This document shows, piece after piece, positions 33,602-43,200 of a stretch of 64,000 nt of DNA; the stretch's first letter is position 1; each line of letters starts with the position of its first letter. Under the pieces are notes generated by a model that made no database searches, had not been told where the DNA came from, and was given only the letters and a program-made list of their open reading frames with translations. The DNA comes from PSRJ01 sp963825305 (GTDB lineage: Bacteria > Acidobacteriota > Terriglobia > Bryobacterales > Bryobacteraceae). The translations under genes and the position numbers were made by a program. The DNA lies in assembly GCA_963825305.1 (NCBI GenBank), contig CAWGTA010000013.1, forward strand, positions 248,001-312,000, in the 5' to 3' direction.

Positions 33602-35682
33602 GAATCCTGCGGCTTGGCGTTCCGGTCCTCTTACTCGCGGTTCTCCTCCCGGCGCAAACTCTGGAACAGGCCGAAGCGCTTTGGAAGGCGCACAAGACTC
33701 AGGACGCCAATAACGCATTCCGCGCCCTGGTCGCGCGCAATCCGAACAATCCGGAATACAAGGTGCGGTGGGGCCGTCTGCTGGCCGAAGGCAACAATCC
33801 CAAAGACGCCAACGATCTGTTCAACGAGGCGCTGGTGTTGAAGAAGGACTACCCGCCGGCTCTGCTCGGCCGGGCACTGTTGATGGCCGATCAGTTCGAA
33901 TCGGGCGCTACGAAGCTGGCCGAGAAAGCTCTGGAAGGCGATCCGAAACTGGTCGAGGCGCAGGAGCTGCTGGCCCGCATGGCGCTTGAGGATAACAATA
34001 ACTCCAAGGCCATCGAGGAAGCCCACAAGGCCCTCGCTATCGATAAGGATTCCGTCCAGGGCAAGGCAATTTTGGCGACGATCGACTGGCTCAACGACAA
34101 GAAGGAGACCCAGTGGGATCCCCACAACGCCAAGGGCTATGAAACGGCCGGCCACTTCTTCGTCATCAATCGACGCTACAACGAAGGCATCCAGTTCTAT
34201 CGCCAGGCTCTCGAGCTCGACCCGCAACTCTACAGCGCGCGCTCGCAGTTGGGCATCAACCTCATGCGCCTGGGGCAGGACGAAGAGGCCAAAAAGCAGC
34301 TCGAAGAGTGCTACAACAACGGGTTCAAGGACGCAGCTACCGCCAACTCGCTCACGTTGATGGATAGCTACAAGAACTTCGTCACATACAAGACGGACAA
34401 GACGATCTTGAAGCTTCATAAGAAGGAAGCGGAGCTGCTGCATCCGTACTTCGAGTCGGAAATGTTACGCGTCATCGAAACGTACGAGAAGAAGTACAAG
34501 ATGAAGCTCGACAAACCCGTGCAGGTAGAGGTTTATCCCGACCATGAAGATTTCGCGGTGCGCACGCTCGGTATGCCGGGCCTGGGCGCGCTAGGCGTGA
34601 CCTTCGGCTATTCCGTCGCCATGGATAGCCCCTCGGGCCGGCCGCCCGGGCAGTTTCATTGGGCCTCCACGCTGTGGCACGAAATGAGCCACGTGTTCAC
34701 GTTGACGGCCACGGGATTTCGCGTGCCGCGCTGGTTCACCGAAGGCCTGGCAGTGCATGAGGAGACCGCGGTCAACCCCGAATGGGGCGATCGCCTGAGC
34801 CCCGACATCATCCGTGCCATCAAGGAAAAGAAACTCCTGCCGATTGCCGAGCTCGATCGCGGCTTCGTGCATCCCACCGAGCCTTCGCAGGTGATCGTGA
34901 GCTATTTTCAGGGCGGCCGCATCTGCGACTATATCAACGATAAGTGGGGCTGGGACACGCTACTTGCCATGCTTCACGATTTCGGTGCAGGTGAAGAGAC
35001 CAGCGCCGTGGTTCGCAAAGAGCTCAAGATCGAGCCCGAAGAATTCGACAAGCGGTTCCTCGAGTTTGTGGAAAACGACACCCGGAAGGTGGTTGAGAAT
35101 TTCGATAAATGGCGAACCGGCGTGAAGGAACTCAACGAGCTGTCGAAGAAGAAGGATTACGACGGCGTGATTGAGAAAGGAACGCCCCTGCGGGATCTCT
35201 ATCCGGACTACGTCGAAGCCGGCAGCGTTTACGAGTTTCTTGCCAATGCCTATAAGGAAAAGAAGAACAAGCCCGCCGAGATCGCCGAGCTGGAAGGATA
35301 CGTAAAGGTCGGCGGCCGCAATCCATCCACCATCATTTCTTTGGCGAAGGCTTTGGAAGAAGCCGGGAACAAGAAGGAAGCTGCCGCCGTGCTGGAGCGC
35401 CTCAATTACATCTATCCGATGGAAAACGAGCAGCACGAGATGCTGGGCCGCCTATGGCTCGACCAGGGCAATACATCCGGCGCGGTACGCGAATTTCAGG
35501 CGGTAGTGGCGCATAAGCCGGTGGATGCGGCGCAGGCGCATTACGACCTGGCCCGCGCGTTTGCCGCGAACTACCAGCCCGCGCAGGCCAAGGACGAAGT
35601 TTTCGCCGCGCTCGAAACCGCCCCCGGTTTCCGCCCGGCCCAGAAGTTGCTTTTAGAATTGAGCAAGACCGACACAAAATAG
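33598..35682 (+). CDS. TPR protein with gluzincin metalloprotease domain
   Basis: 694 residues: signal peptide (about 1-20), N-terminal TPR array (about 22-225), a peptidase MA-like domain with HEMSH (361-365) and a third zinc ligand candidate in EGLAVHEE (Glu382), then C-terminal TPRs (about 535-690). GTG 33598 overlaps the previous TGA as GTGA. The active-site set is complete, so it should be a zinc peptidase of the periplasm. Being coupled to the clan CD peptidase, the two may act on a common target or one another. Confidence 0.88.
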   Translation: MRILRLGVPVLLLAVLLPAQTLEQAEALWKAHKTQDANNAFRALVARNPNNPEYKVRWGRLLAEGNNPKDANDLFNEALVLKKDYPPALLGRALLMADQFESGATKLAEKALEGDPKLVEAQELLARMALEDNNNSKAIEEAHKALAIDKDSVQGKAILATIDWLNDKKETQWDPHNAKGYETAGHFFVINRRYNEGIQFYRQALELDPQLYSARSQLGINLMRLGQDEEAKKQLEECYNNGFKDAATANSLTLMDSYKNFVTYKTDKTILKLHKKEAELLHPYFESEMLRVIETYEKKYKMKLDKPVQVEVYPDHEDFAVRTLGMPGLGALGVTFGYSVAMDSPSGRPPGQFHWASTLWHEMSHVFTLTATGFRVPRWFTEGLAVHEETAVNPEWGDRLSPDIIRAIKEKKLLPIAELDRGFVHPTEPSQVIVSYFQGGRICDYINDKWGWDTLLAMLHDFGAGEETSAVVRKELKIEPEEFDKRFLEFVENDTRKVVENFDKWRTGVKELNELSKKKDYDGVIEKGTPLRDLYPDYVEAGSVYEFLANAYKEKKNKPAEIAELEGYVKVGGRNPSTIISLAKALEEAGNKKEAAAVLERLNYIYPMENEQHEMLGRLWLDQGNTSGAVREFQAVVAHKPVDAAQAHYDLARAFAANYQPAQAKDEVFAALETAPGFRPAQKLLLELSKTDTK

Positions 35683-35700
35683 AAACGGAAAACACTTCTC

Positions 35701-36726
35701 ATGTCGACAACCGTGACGCCGCAGTTGGAGCCGGACGTTTTAGCAGCGCGGATCAAGCGCTTTCGCCAGGTGCAAAGCGAAATGGTGACGCAGGTGCGCC
35801 GCGTCATCGTGGGCCAGGAGGAGGTGCTCGAGCAGGTCATGATCGGCCTGTTCGTGGGCGGCCACTGTCTCATCACCGGTCTGCCCGGCACCGCCAAAAC
35901 GCTGCTGGTGCGCACTCTGGCTCAAACCCTGGGCCTGGAGTTCAAGCGCATCCAGTTCACTCCGGACTTGATGCCCAGCGACATGACGGGCACCGACATC
36001 ATCGAAGAGGACAACGCGACCGGACGCCGCACCTGGACGTTCGTCCCCGGCCCGATCTTCTGCAACGTGATGCTGGCCGATGAGATCAACCGCACGCCGC
36101 CCAAAACGCAGAGCGCGCTGCTCGAAGCCATGCAGGAGCGGTGCTGCACGGTCCGCGGCCATACTTACATGCTGCCCGCCCCGTTCTTCGTTCTGGCCAC
36201 ACAGAACCCCATCGAGTTGGAAGGCACCTACCCGCTGCCGGAAGCGCAGCTCGATCGCTTCCTGTTCAACACAGTCCTCGATTACCTCGATTCCGCCGAA
36301 GAGCTAAAGGTCATCGATCTCACAACGGTGACCCACATCGCGCAGGCCGAGCCAGTCACCAATGCGCAGGAGATTTTGGACTTCCAGCAGTTGGTACGCA
36401 TGGTACCAATCGGGGAAAGCGTCGCAAAACATGCCATCGAGCTGGTTCGTTGCACTCGCAGCCGTGACGAAACCGCCCCGGATTTCGTCCAAAAATACGT
36501 GAACTACGGCGCCAGCGTGCGCGCGGCTCAGTTCCTGGTATTGTCCGCCAAGGCGCGGGCTTTAATGAAGGGCCGCTACCACGTGACTTACGAGGATGTC
36601 CGAGCCCTATACATCCCCGTGCTGCGCCACCGCATCCTGCTGAACTTCCATGCGGAATCGGACCGGTTGAAGCAGGACGACATCTTGAAGAAGGTGTTGG
36701 AGTGGAAGTCGTCGCCGCGGGATTAG
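35701..36726 (+). CDS. MoxR-family AAA+ ATPase
   Basis: 341 residues, normal length. Walker A GLPGTAKT (60-67), Walker B MLADEINRTPPKTQSALLEAMQE, sensor ATQNPIELEGTYPLPEAQLDRF and a C-terminal lid. MoxR ATPases act as chaperones that activate or insert metal into partner complexes, usually together with VWA and DUF58 proteins. Follows the TPR-protease by 18 bases. Its stop is followed by a mobile element which separates it from DUF58. Confidence 0.94.
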   Translation: MSTTVTPQLEPDVLAARIKRFRQVQSEMVTQVRRVIVGQEEVLEQVMIGLFVGGHCLITGLPGTAKTLLVRTLAQTLGLEFKRIQFTPDLMPSDMTGTDIIEEDNATGRRTWTFVPGPIFCNVMLADEINRTPPKTQSALLEAMQERCCTVRGHTYMLPAPFFVLATQNPIELEGTYPLPEAQLDRFLFNTVLDYLDSAEELKVIDLTTVTHIAQAEPVTNAQEILDFQQLVRMVPIGESVAKHAIELVRCTRSRDETAPDFVQKYVNYGASVRAAQFLVLSAKARALMKGRYHVTYEDVRALYIPVLRHRILLNFHAESDRLKQDDILKKVLEWKSSPRD

Positions 36727-36739
36727 TAAATTAATTAAT

Positions 36740-37353
36740 CACCGCAGAGGCGCAGAGACGCAGAGTTTTTGGGGCTGTGAGGCCGTAGGGGCAACCGTGG
36801 TCTTAAAGGCAAGACAGAGCGCAGAGGGGGCAGAGGGAACAAGTGCTCCCCGACTGTCGGCGTGGTATCGAGCTGACCGAACAGATCATCGGCGCTGCCA
36901 TCGAGGTCCACCGTCAAACGGGGCCGGGCCTCTTGGAATCTGCTTACGAAGAGTGCCTCTGCTATGAGTTGAGCCAGTCAGGTCTCAGTTTTAAACGGCA
37001 GGTTGATCTGCCGATCGAATACAAGGGCATCAAGCTGACTAGCGGTTACAAAATGGATTTGGTGGTCGAAGATGCGGTCATTTTAGAAATCAAGACCGTC
37101 GAACAACTCCTACCAATTCACACCGCACAGCTACTGACATATCTGAAACTTTCAGGTAAGCCAATCGGTCTCCTATTGAACTTCAACGCCCCGATCTTGA
37201 GGAAGGGCCTTAAGCGACTGGTGAACCATTTCCGCGACGACTCAGGAGCACTTGTTCCCTCTGCCCCCTCTGCGGGCCAACCCGGGGAAGACGACGGCCA
37301 CCCGAAAACCGATCGCAACCCAAAAAACTCTGCGTCTCAGCGTCTCTGCGGTG
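36740..37353. mobile_element. Nested inverted-repeat element carrying a GxxExxY gene (family C, copy 1)
   Basis: Outer inverted repeats of about 35 bases: CACCGCAGAGGCGCAGAGAC... at 36740 and its near-complement ending CGTCTCTGCGGTG at 37353. Inside these is a perfect 29-bp inverted repeat (36821-36849 and 37245-37273, with GAGGGAACAAGTGCTCC). The inner left arm supplies GAGGG and the GTG start of the GxxExxY gene. The element fills the gap between moxR and DUF58. Gene-less relatives with the same outer and inner arms are at 51597-51881 and 58256-58549. Confidence 0.8.
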
Positions 37354-37358
37354 AAAAA
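36843..37358 (+). CDS. GxxExxY protein (PD-(D/E)XK nuclease fold), frame open into DUF58
   Basis: The GxxExxY motif is GLLESAY at 29-35. Nuclease-fold residues are in place: Glu32, Asp72, Glu82 and Lys84 (D-x9-E-x-K in YKMDLVVEDAVILEIK), then Gln96 and Tyr100 (QLLTY). Normal members are about 125-130 residues and end near LKRLVNHF. Here no stop follows: the frame runs through the inner and outer right repeats (GALVPSAPSAG..., NSASQRLCGEK) into DUF58 at residue 173. GTG 36843 has GAGGG 6 bases upstream, both part of the repeat. Nuclease activity is not shown for the family; it is inferred from the fold. Confidence 0.8.
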
Positions 37359-38249
37359 ATGATCCAACAATTCCTCGATCCCGCCACGCTAGCATCCATC
37401 TCCGGCCTGGACCTCATCGCCAAGACCGTGGTCGAAGGCTTCGTGGCCGGTCTCCACCGCTCACCGGATTTTGGGTTCAGTCAGGAATTCGCCGAGTACC
37501 GCGCCTACTCCGAAGGCGACGATCTGCGCCACGTCGATTGGAACGTTTTCGCCCGTACCGATCGCTGCTTTTTGAAACGCTACCGCGGCGAAACCAATAC
37601 GCAGGTGCTGGTGCTGCTCGACACTTCGGCCTCCATGGCCTACGGGTCGCATGTGGTGCATAAGCTGGACTATTCGAGGTTTCTGGCATCGTCGCTTTGC
37701 TACATGGCTAACCTGCAGCGCGACGCGGCCGGGCTCATCATTTTCGACGAGGATATAGCCAACTACATCCCGCCCTCTACGCGTCAGGGCCAGATCTTTC
37801 GCCTGCTGCACGCCATCGAGAAGGCGGAGGTCGGCACCCATACCGATTTCGCCAAGCCGTTCGTTCACTTTCAGACGTTCCTGCACCGAAAAGGCCTGGT
37901 GCTGGTACTTTCCGACTTCTACGCGGACCCCGAATTGATCGTCAAGACAGTAGAGCCGCTCCGGTTCAAAGGCAATGAAGTGATTCTGTTCCACATCCTC
38001 GATCCGCAGGAGATTGTGCCCAAATTCCGGGAACCCATGTTACTCGTCGATATGGAAAACTCCGCCAACTCATTGGAAGTGTCGCCCGAGTATGCGCGCA
38101 CCGAGTACCGCCAGAAGATCGACGCCCACATTGAGGCGCTCCGTTCCAAGGCGAAGTCGGCCGGTCTGGATTATTTCCTGGTGAACACGGCGCGCCCTCT
38201 GGATGAAGGGTTGCGCGAATACTTGAGCATCCGCCAGGGGAGGATGTAG
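37359..38249 (+). CDS. DUF58 domain protein
   Basis: 296 residues from ATG 37359. DUF58 signature FSQEFAEYRAYSEGDDLRHVDWNVFART at about 40-66 (here split: SQEFAEYRAYSEGDD, then HVDWNVFART), followed by a VWA-like half with DTSASM (88-93). A usual partner of MoxR ATPases. The mobile element ends 5 bases before the ATG, so the native leader and ribosome site are gone; GGTG from the repeat end is the only weak candidate. Translation may therefore come from the GxxExxY start as a fusion. The stop TAG overlaps the next GTG by one base. Confidence 0.88.
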   Translation: MIQQFLDPATLASISGLDLIAKTVVEGFVAGLHRSPDFGFSQEFAEYRAYSEGDDLRHVDWNVFARTDRCFLKRYRGETNTQVLVLLDTSASMAYGSHVVHKLDYSRFLASSLCYMANLQRDAAGLIIFDEDIANYIPPSTRQGQIFRLLHAIEKAEVGTHTDFAKPFVHFQTFLHRKGLVLVLSDFYADPELIVKTVEPLRFKGNEVILFHILDPQEIVPKFREPMLLVDMENSANSLEVSPEYARTEYRQKIDAHIEALRSKAKSAGLDYFLVNTARPLDEGLREYLSIRQGRM

Positions 38250-40255
38250 TGGGTTTTCTGACGCCATGGGTTCTGGGCGGTCTGGTGGCGGTGGGGTTGC
38301 CCATCTGGCTGCACCTCCTGCAGAAACACAAGACCACGCCGACACCCTTCAGCTCGTTGATGTTCTTTGAGAAGCGCACGCAAAGTTCCATCAAGCACCA
38401 CCGCCTGCGCTACCTGCTGCTATTCGCGCTGCGCACTTTGCTCATTATCCTGATCGTGCTGGCGTTTGCTCATCCGTACATGCAGCAGAAGCTGCTACCG
38501 CTCCAGCGGTCCGGTGAAATCACCGTACTGGCCATCGACAATTCGCTCAGCATGCGCGCGGATGGGCGGCTCGATCAGGCCAAGCGCCTGGCCAAAGCGG
38601 AGGTCGCGGGGCTGAAGCCGTCGGAGCGCGCGGAAGTCCTGGCATTCGGCTCGCGCGTGCAAACCATGTCGGAAATCACCGATGATCACGCGCCTCTCGA
38701 TGGCGGTATCGATGCCATTGAAGCCTCCGATGCGCGCACGTCGTATGCGGAACTGGCCCGCTCGCTGCGCTCCATCGCCCAGGCCACCAAGCAGCCTCTG
38801 GATGTCCAGCTCTATTCGGACATGCAGCAGACCGGTATGCCCGCGAATTTCAACGACCTCAAGCTGAATGCCCAGGTGCGTCTGGAACCGCATCCCGTCG
38901 ACGCGAAGCCTGTACCCAATTTCGCAGTGGAGAACGTGGTTGCGCCGCGGCGGGTTTACGACGCCAAGAAGTCGCGTGTCGAGGTAACCGTCGTCGGGTA
39001 CAACAATCAGAAGGCCACGCGGCGCGTCACCCTGATTCTCAATCAGCGCGAGATTGAAACCAAGCCGGTGGAAGTGCCCGCGGGCGGTCGCGCCACGGTG
39101 GAATTCACATCTCTGGATACCCCGTTCGGATTGAACAAAGGGGCGGTGCGCATCGATTCCGCCGATGCCCTCCCCAACGATGACATCTTCTACTTCTCGG
39201 TAGAGCGCGTTGAGCCGCGCCATGCCCTGTTCGTGCACGAAGCGGACAGCCCTCGCGGGCTGTTCTTCTTCCAAACTGCTCTTCAGGCTTCCGGCCAGGC
39301 GGCGTTCGTAATCGATCCGGCCACCGTAGACCAGACCACTAACGTTTCGCCGAACCAGTATGCGTTCGTAGTGCTGTCCGACGTCTCGGCCCTGTCACCC
39401 AATTTCGAAAACCAGTTGCGCGATTATGTACGACGCGGCGGCTCGGTGCTGATCGCGCTGGGACGCCACGCCATGGCAACCTCGAAGGTGCCGGTGGCGG
39501 ATGCCCGTGTGGAGGGCTCGAGTTATGCAGCGCGCGAGAACGAGCGCTTCGAGACCACCGGCTGGCTGGACACCGGGCACCCCTCCATCCTCAAAGACAG
39601 TCGTTGGGATGACGTGAAGTTCTACCAAGCCATCCGCGTGGAACCCGGTAAGGCCCGTGTGGCTGCACGCCTTACCGATGGAACTCCCCTGCTGCTGGAT
39701 GAGCAGATGGGCGAGGGCCACGTCCTGATATTCACCTCGACTTTTGACAATCTCGCCAACGATTTTCCTCTGCATAAATCGTTTGTCCCCTTTGTGGCGC
39801 GGACCGCACAGTACCTGGGCCGCCTGACCGACGAACCGCCCAGCGTTCCGGTGGGTGCGTTTGCCGAGTTACGGGATTCCAAGGAAAAAGGCGTCGCCGT
39901 GGATGTGGTGGACCCCAAGGGAGATCGTGCGCTTTCCCTGGAAGAGGCCACCAAAGCTCCCAATGTTCAGTTCACGATGACGGGGTTCTACGACATTCGT
40001 CGTCCTAATGGACGAAACGAGCTGGTGGCGGTGAATTCCGATCGTCACGAGTCCGACCTGACCCCCGCCCCGCAGGAAACCCTCAGTTTGTGGCAGAATA
40101 CAGCCCAGGGGACCGCTCCGTCCGGCGGAACCACGGAGGGGGAACAAAAGCCGCTATCCTTATGGTGGTATGTGATGCTGGCGGTGCTTGCGCTGGCAGC
40201 GGCTGAGTCTTTTCTCGGAAACCGGCATCTTTCGGTAGATAAAGAGGCGGCATGA
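38249..40255 (+). CDS. BatA-type membrane protein with VWA domain
   Basis: 668 residues: BatA N-terminal region with two helices (about 4-24 and 57-75), a VWA domain with DNSLSM (97-102), beta domains, an amidotransferase-like part (about 370-530) and a last helix near 637-655. It resembles the first gene of the cluster in plan. GTG 38249 overlaps the DUF58 stop by one base, and its own TGA overlaps the next ATG, so expression is coupled. Likely held in the inner membrane with the VWA in the periplasm. Confidence 0.87.
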   Translation: MGFLTPWVLGGLVAVGLPIWLHLLQKHKTTPTPFSSLMFFEKRTQSSIKHHRLRYLLLFALRTLLIILIVLAFAHPYMQQKLLPLQRSGEITVLAIDNSLSMRADGRLDQAKRLAKAEVAGLKPSERAEVLAFGSRVQTMSEITDDHAPLDGGIDAIEASDARTSYAELARSLRSIAQATKQPLDVQLYSDMQQTGMPANFNDLKLNAQVRLEPHPVDAKPVPNFAVENVVAPRRVYDAKKSRVEVTVVGYNNQKATRRVTLILNQREIETKPVEVPAGGRATVEFTSLDTPFGLNKGAVRIDSADALPNDDIFYFSVERVEPRHALFVHEADSPRGLFFFQTALQASGQAAFVIDPATVDQTTNVSPNQYAFVVLSDVSALSPNFENQLRDYVRRGGSVLIALGRHAMATSKVPVADARVEGSSYAARENERFETTGWLDTGHPSILKDSRWDDVKFYQAIRVEPGKARVAARLTDGTPLLLDEQMGEGHVLIFTSTFDNLANDFPLHKSFVPFVARTAQYLGRLTDEPPSVPVGAFAELRDSKEKGVAVDVVDPKGDRALSLEEATKAPNVQFTMTGFYDIRRPNGRNELVAVNSDRHESDLTPAPQETLSLWQNTAQGTAPSGGTTEGEQKPLSLWWYVMLAVLALAAAESFLGNRHLSVDKEAA

Positions 40256-43200
40256 GACCTTTGGATCGGTTGGCGGAGTATTTAAGCGCTGTCGAACGGC
40301 GGCTGCGCTTGCTCGCGGTAACCCGCGGCTTGGCGGCTACGGCCGGCGCGGCTCTGATCTTCACCCTGGTGGCGGTACTCTTCGCCAACCACTTCTCGTT
40401 TTCCAACCCCAGCGTCGTCGGCGCGCGCGTGCTGCTCTTCTTCGGCATCGCCTTCGCCATCGCCGCCGCCCTGGTCATCCCGGTCATTCGCCTGAACCGC
40501 CGCCGCGCCGCTCGCCAGGCCGAAGCCAAGTTTCCACAGTTTGAAGAGCGCCTCCTTACCCTGAGTGAAAAGATGGAGACGAACGCTGCCGATCCGTTCC
40601 TCCATTTATTGGCCGCTGATACGCTCTCGGTCGCCGAGCAGGCCGAAGCGAAAGAGGTCGCCAAGACATCGTGGGTGTTCAGTTTTTCCTCCGCCGCGGC
40701 CATCTCGGCGCTGGTCCTTTTATGGCTGGGCCTTTCCGGGCCGGGCTTCCTGGGATACGGAACCTCGTTGTTGTGGGGCGGGCTGCCTAAAGGCACCATG
40801 AAGCCGTTCTATGACATTTCCGTGGATCCCGGCAACCAGACTGTGCGCAAACGCGCCAGCCAGGTGATCACCGCGCAGTTGCACGGCTTCACCGCCCCCA
40901 AAGTTCGCTTCTTCGGAAAATACGCCAGCTCCTCGCAGTGGGAGCAGGCCGAGATGATCACGCAGCCGGGCGGCTCGGCTTATGAGTTTGTCATCCCCGG
41001 TATCTCCGAATCGCTCGACTATTACATCGAAGCGGGCGGGGTCCGCTCGAAACCCTACAAGCTGAAGGTGGTCGATTTGGCTTCGGTCAAGGACATGAAG
41101 ACCACGTACCATTTCCCGTCCTGGACCGGGATGAAGGACGAGGTCGAAAAGGGCGGCGATCTGCGCGCGGTCGAGGGAACCGTGGCCGACGTGGAAATCA
41201 TCACCGACCGGCCCCTGATCCATGGCGTACTCCTGCTGGACGATGGCTCCAAGCTGCCGTTGCGGACGGGATCCAATGGAAACCTGATGGCTCAGGTGCC
41301 CATTCAGAAGGACGGCCAGTATCACATAGCGGCAATCGATAATGGCGACGACGTGCGGCTCACCGAAGACTTCTTCATCGAGGCGCAGAAGGACCATCCG
41401 CCCGAGATCAAGCTCACCAAGCCGGGAAAAGATTTCCGCGCTTCGCCCATCGAAGAGGTGACGGTGACTGCCGAAGCCTCCGACGACTTCGCTCTCAAAG
41501 ACGTCGAGCTGCACTACACCGTGAATGGCGGTGCGGAGAAAGTGGTTTCGCTGCTCCCCAATAAGGGCGGCAAGACTTCTTCCGCTTCGACCATCATTTC
41601 GCTCGAAGACTACAAAGCGGTGCCCGGCGATGTGGTGAGCCTCTATGCCGTGGCGAAGGACGCGCGCACCACCACCCGCACCGACATGTATTTCATCGAG
41701 GCCCAGCCGTTCGAGCGCAACTACTCCCAGTCGCAGCAGGGCGGCGGTGGCGGCGGAGGCGGCGGCCAGCAGGAAGATAACCAGATCTCCGAGCGGCAGA
41801 AGCAGATTATCGCGGCCACGTGGAATCAGGTGAAAGGCGCCGGAGCCACTGGCAGCGAAGCTGAGAACGCCGCGTTTCTGTCGGCGCAGCAGGCCAAATT
41901 GCGCGACCAGGCCAAGTCTTTGGCCGACCGCATGAAGGCCCGGCAACTGGCCGAAGAGGGCGACTCCTTCAAGAGTTTCGTGAAGGATATGGATGAAGCC
42001 GTAGCCGCCATGGGGCCGGCCTCTGACAAGCTGAAGGGCGGCAAGTTCGTGGACGCTATGGGACCCGAGCAGGTAGCTTTGCAGCACCTGCTGCGCGCCG
42101 AGGCGACCCGCCGTGACATTCAAGTGGCTTTCGGGAATCAAGGTGGAGGAGGTGGCGGCGGCCAGCAAGCCGGCGCGCGCGATCTGGAAGGACTCTTCGA
42201 CCTGGAACTCGACACCGAGAAGAATCAGTTTGAGAGCGGACAGCAGGCGCAGTCCGGCGATCAGCAGCAGCAAGCCATCGATGAGGCGCTGCAGAAGCTC
42301 GAACAACTCGCCCGCCGGCAGCAGGAGCTGGCCAATCAGCAGCGCAACCAGCAGCAGCTTTCGCAGAAGCGCTACGAGCAGGAGATGTTGCGGCGCGAGG
42401 CCGAGCAACTGCAAAAGAAGCTCGACCAGATGACCAAGCAGATGCAAAGCCAGCAGTCGCAGCAAGGACAGCAGGGGCAGCAAGGGCAACAGGGCCAGCA
42501 AGGGCAACAGGGCCAGCAAGGGCAACAGGGCCAGCAAGGACAACAAGGACAGCAGGGGCAACAAGGGCAGTCCGGCCGCGGCCAGCAAGCGCGCGGCGGC
42601 ATCGACTCGCAGCAGTTGCGGCAGACCGTCGACAAATTGCAGCAGGCTTTGGACAACATGCGTAAAGCAGCGTCCTCCCAACAGGAGGGAACGCCCCAAA
42701 GTGAAGCCGACGCCAAGCGCGCCGCCGAGCAGCTTAAAGAGGCTGAGCAATCGCTCTCTTCCCTTCGCGGGCAGCAGTCCGGCGCGACCGCCGACGATCT
42801 GGCCAAACAGGCCGACGCTCTCGCGCAGCAGCAGCAGAATTTCGAAGGCCAGTTGCGCCGCTCCGTCACGGGCGCCGGGCAGCAGGGCCGCATGAGCCAG
42901 CAGGAGGCTCAGGAACTATCCAGCCAGCGCGACAAGGAAGTAGCTGATTTGCGCCGCCTGGAGCAGCAGATGCAGAGCGCGGTGCGCGATCTGGCGGCCA
43001 CGCAGCCCAAGGCCTCCAGCAAGCTACGCGAGGCACTCGGGCAGATGCAGCAGCAGGAATTGCCGCGCGACATGGAGCGCAACGGCCAGTACATCCGCCG
43101 CGGATTGGGCGAGTACGCCGTGCTCTCCGAGTCCATGATCACGCAAGGGATGAATAACCTGCGCGACCAGTTGCACGGTGTGCAACAGGCCATGACCAAG

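Noticed and set aside
42460..42570. Regular short repeats that could look like a CRISPR array
   Set aside because: Units are 18 bases with no spacers and keep the reading frame of a long gene; no cas genes are present.
40720..42750. A 676-codon open frame on the minus strand, very Leu-rich
   Set aside because: It lies opposite the Gln-rich repeats of the DUF4175-like gene. CAG/CAA codons read in reverse give CTG/TTG, so a Leu-rich open frame is expected; no start signal or family fits.
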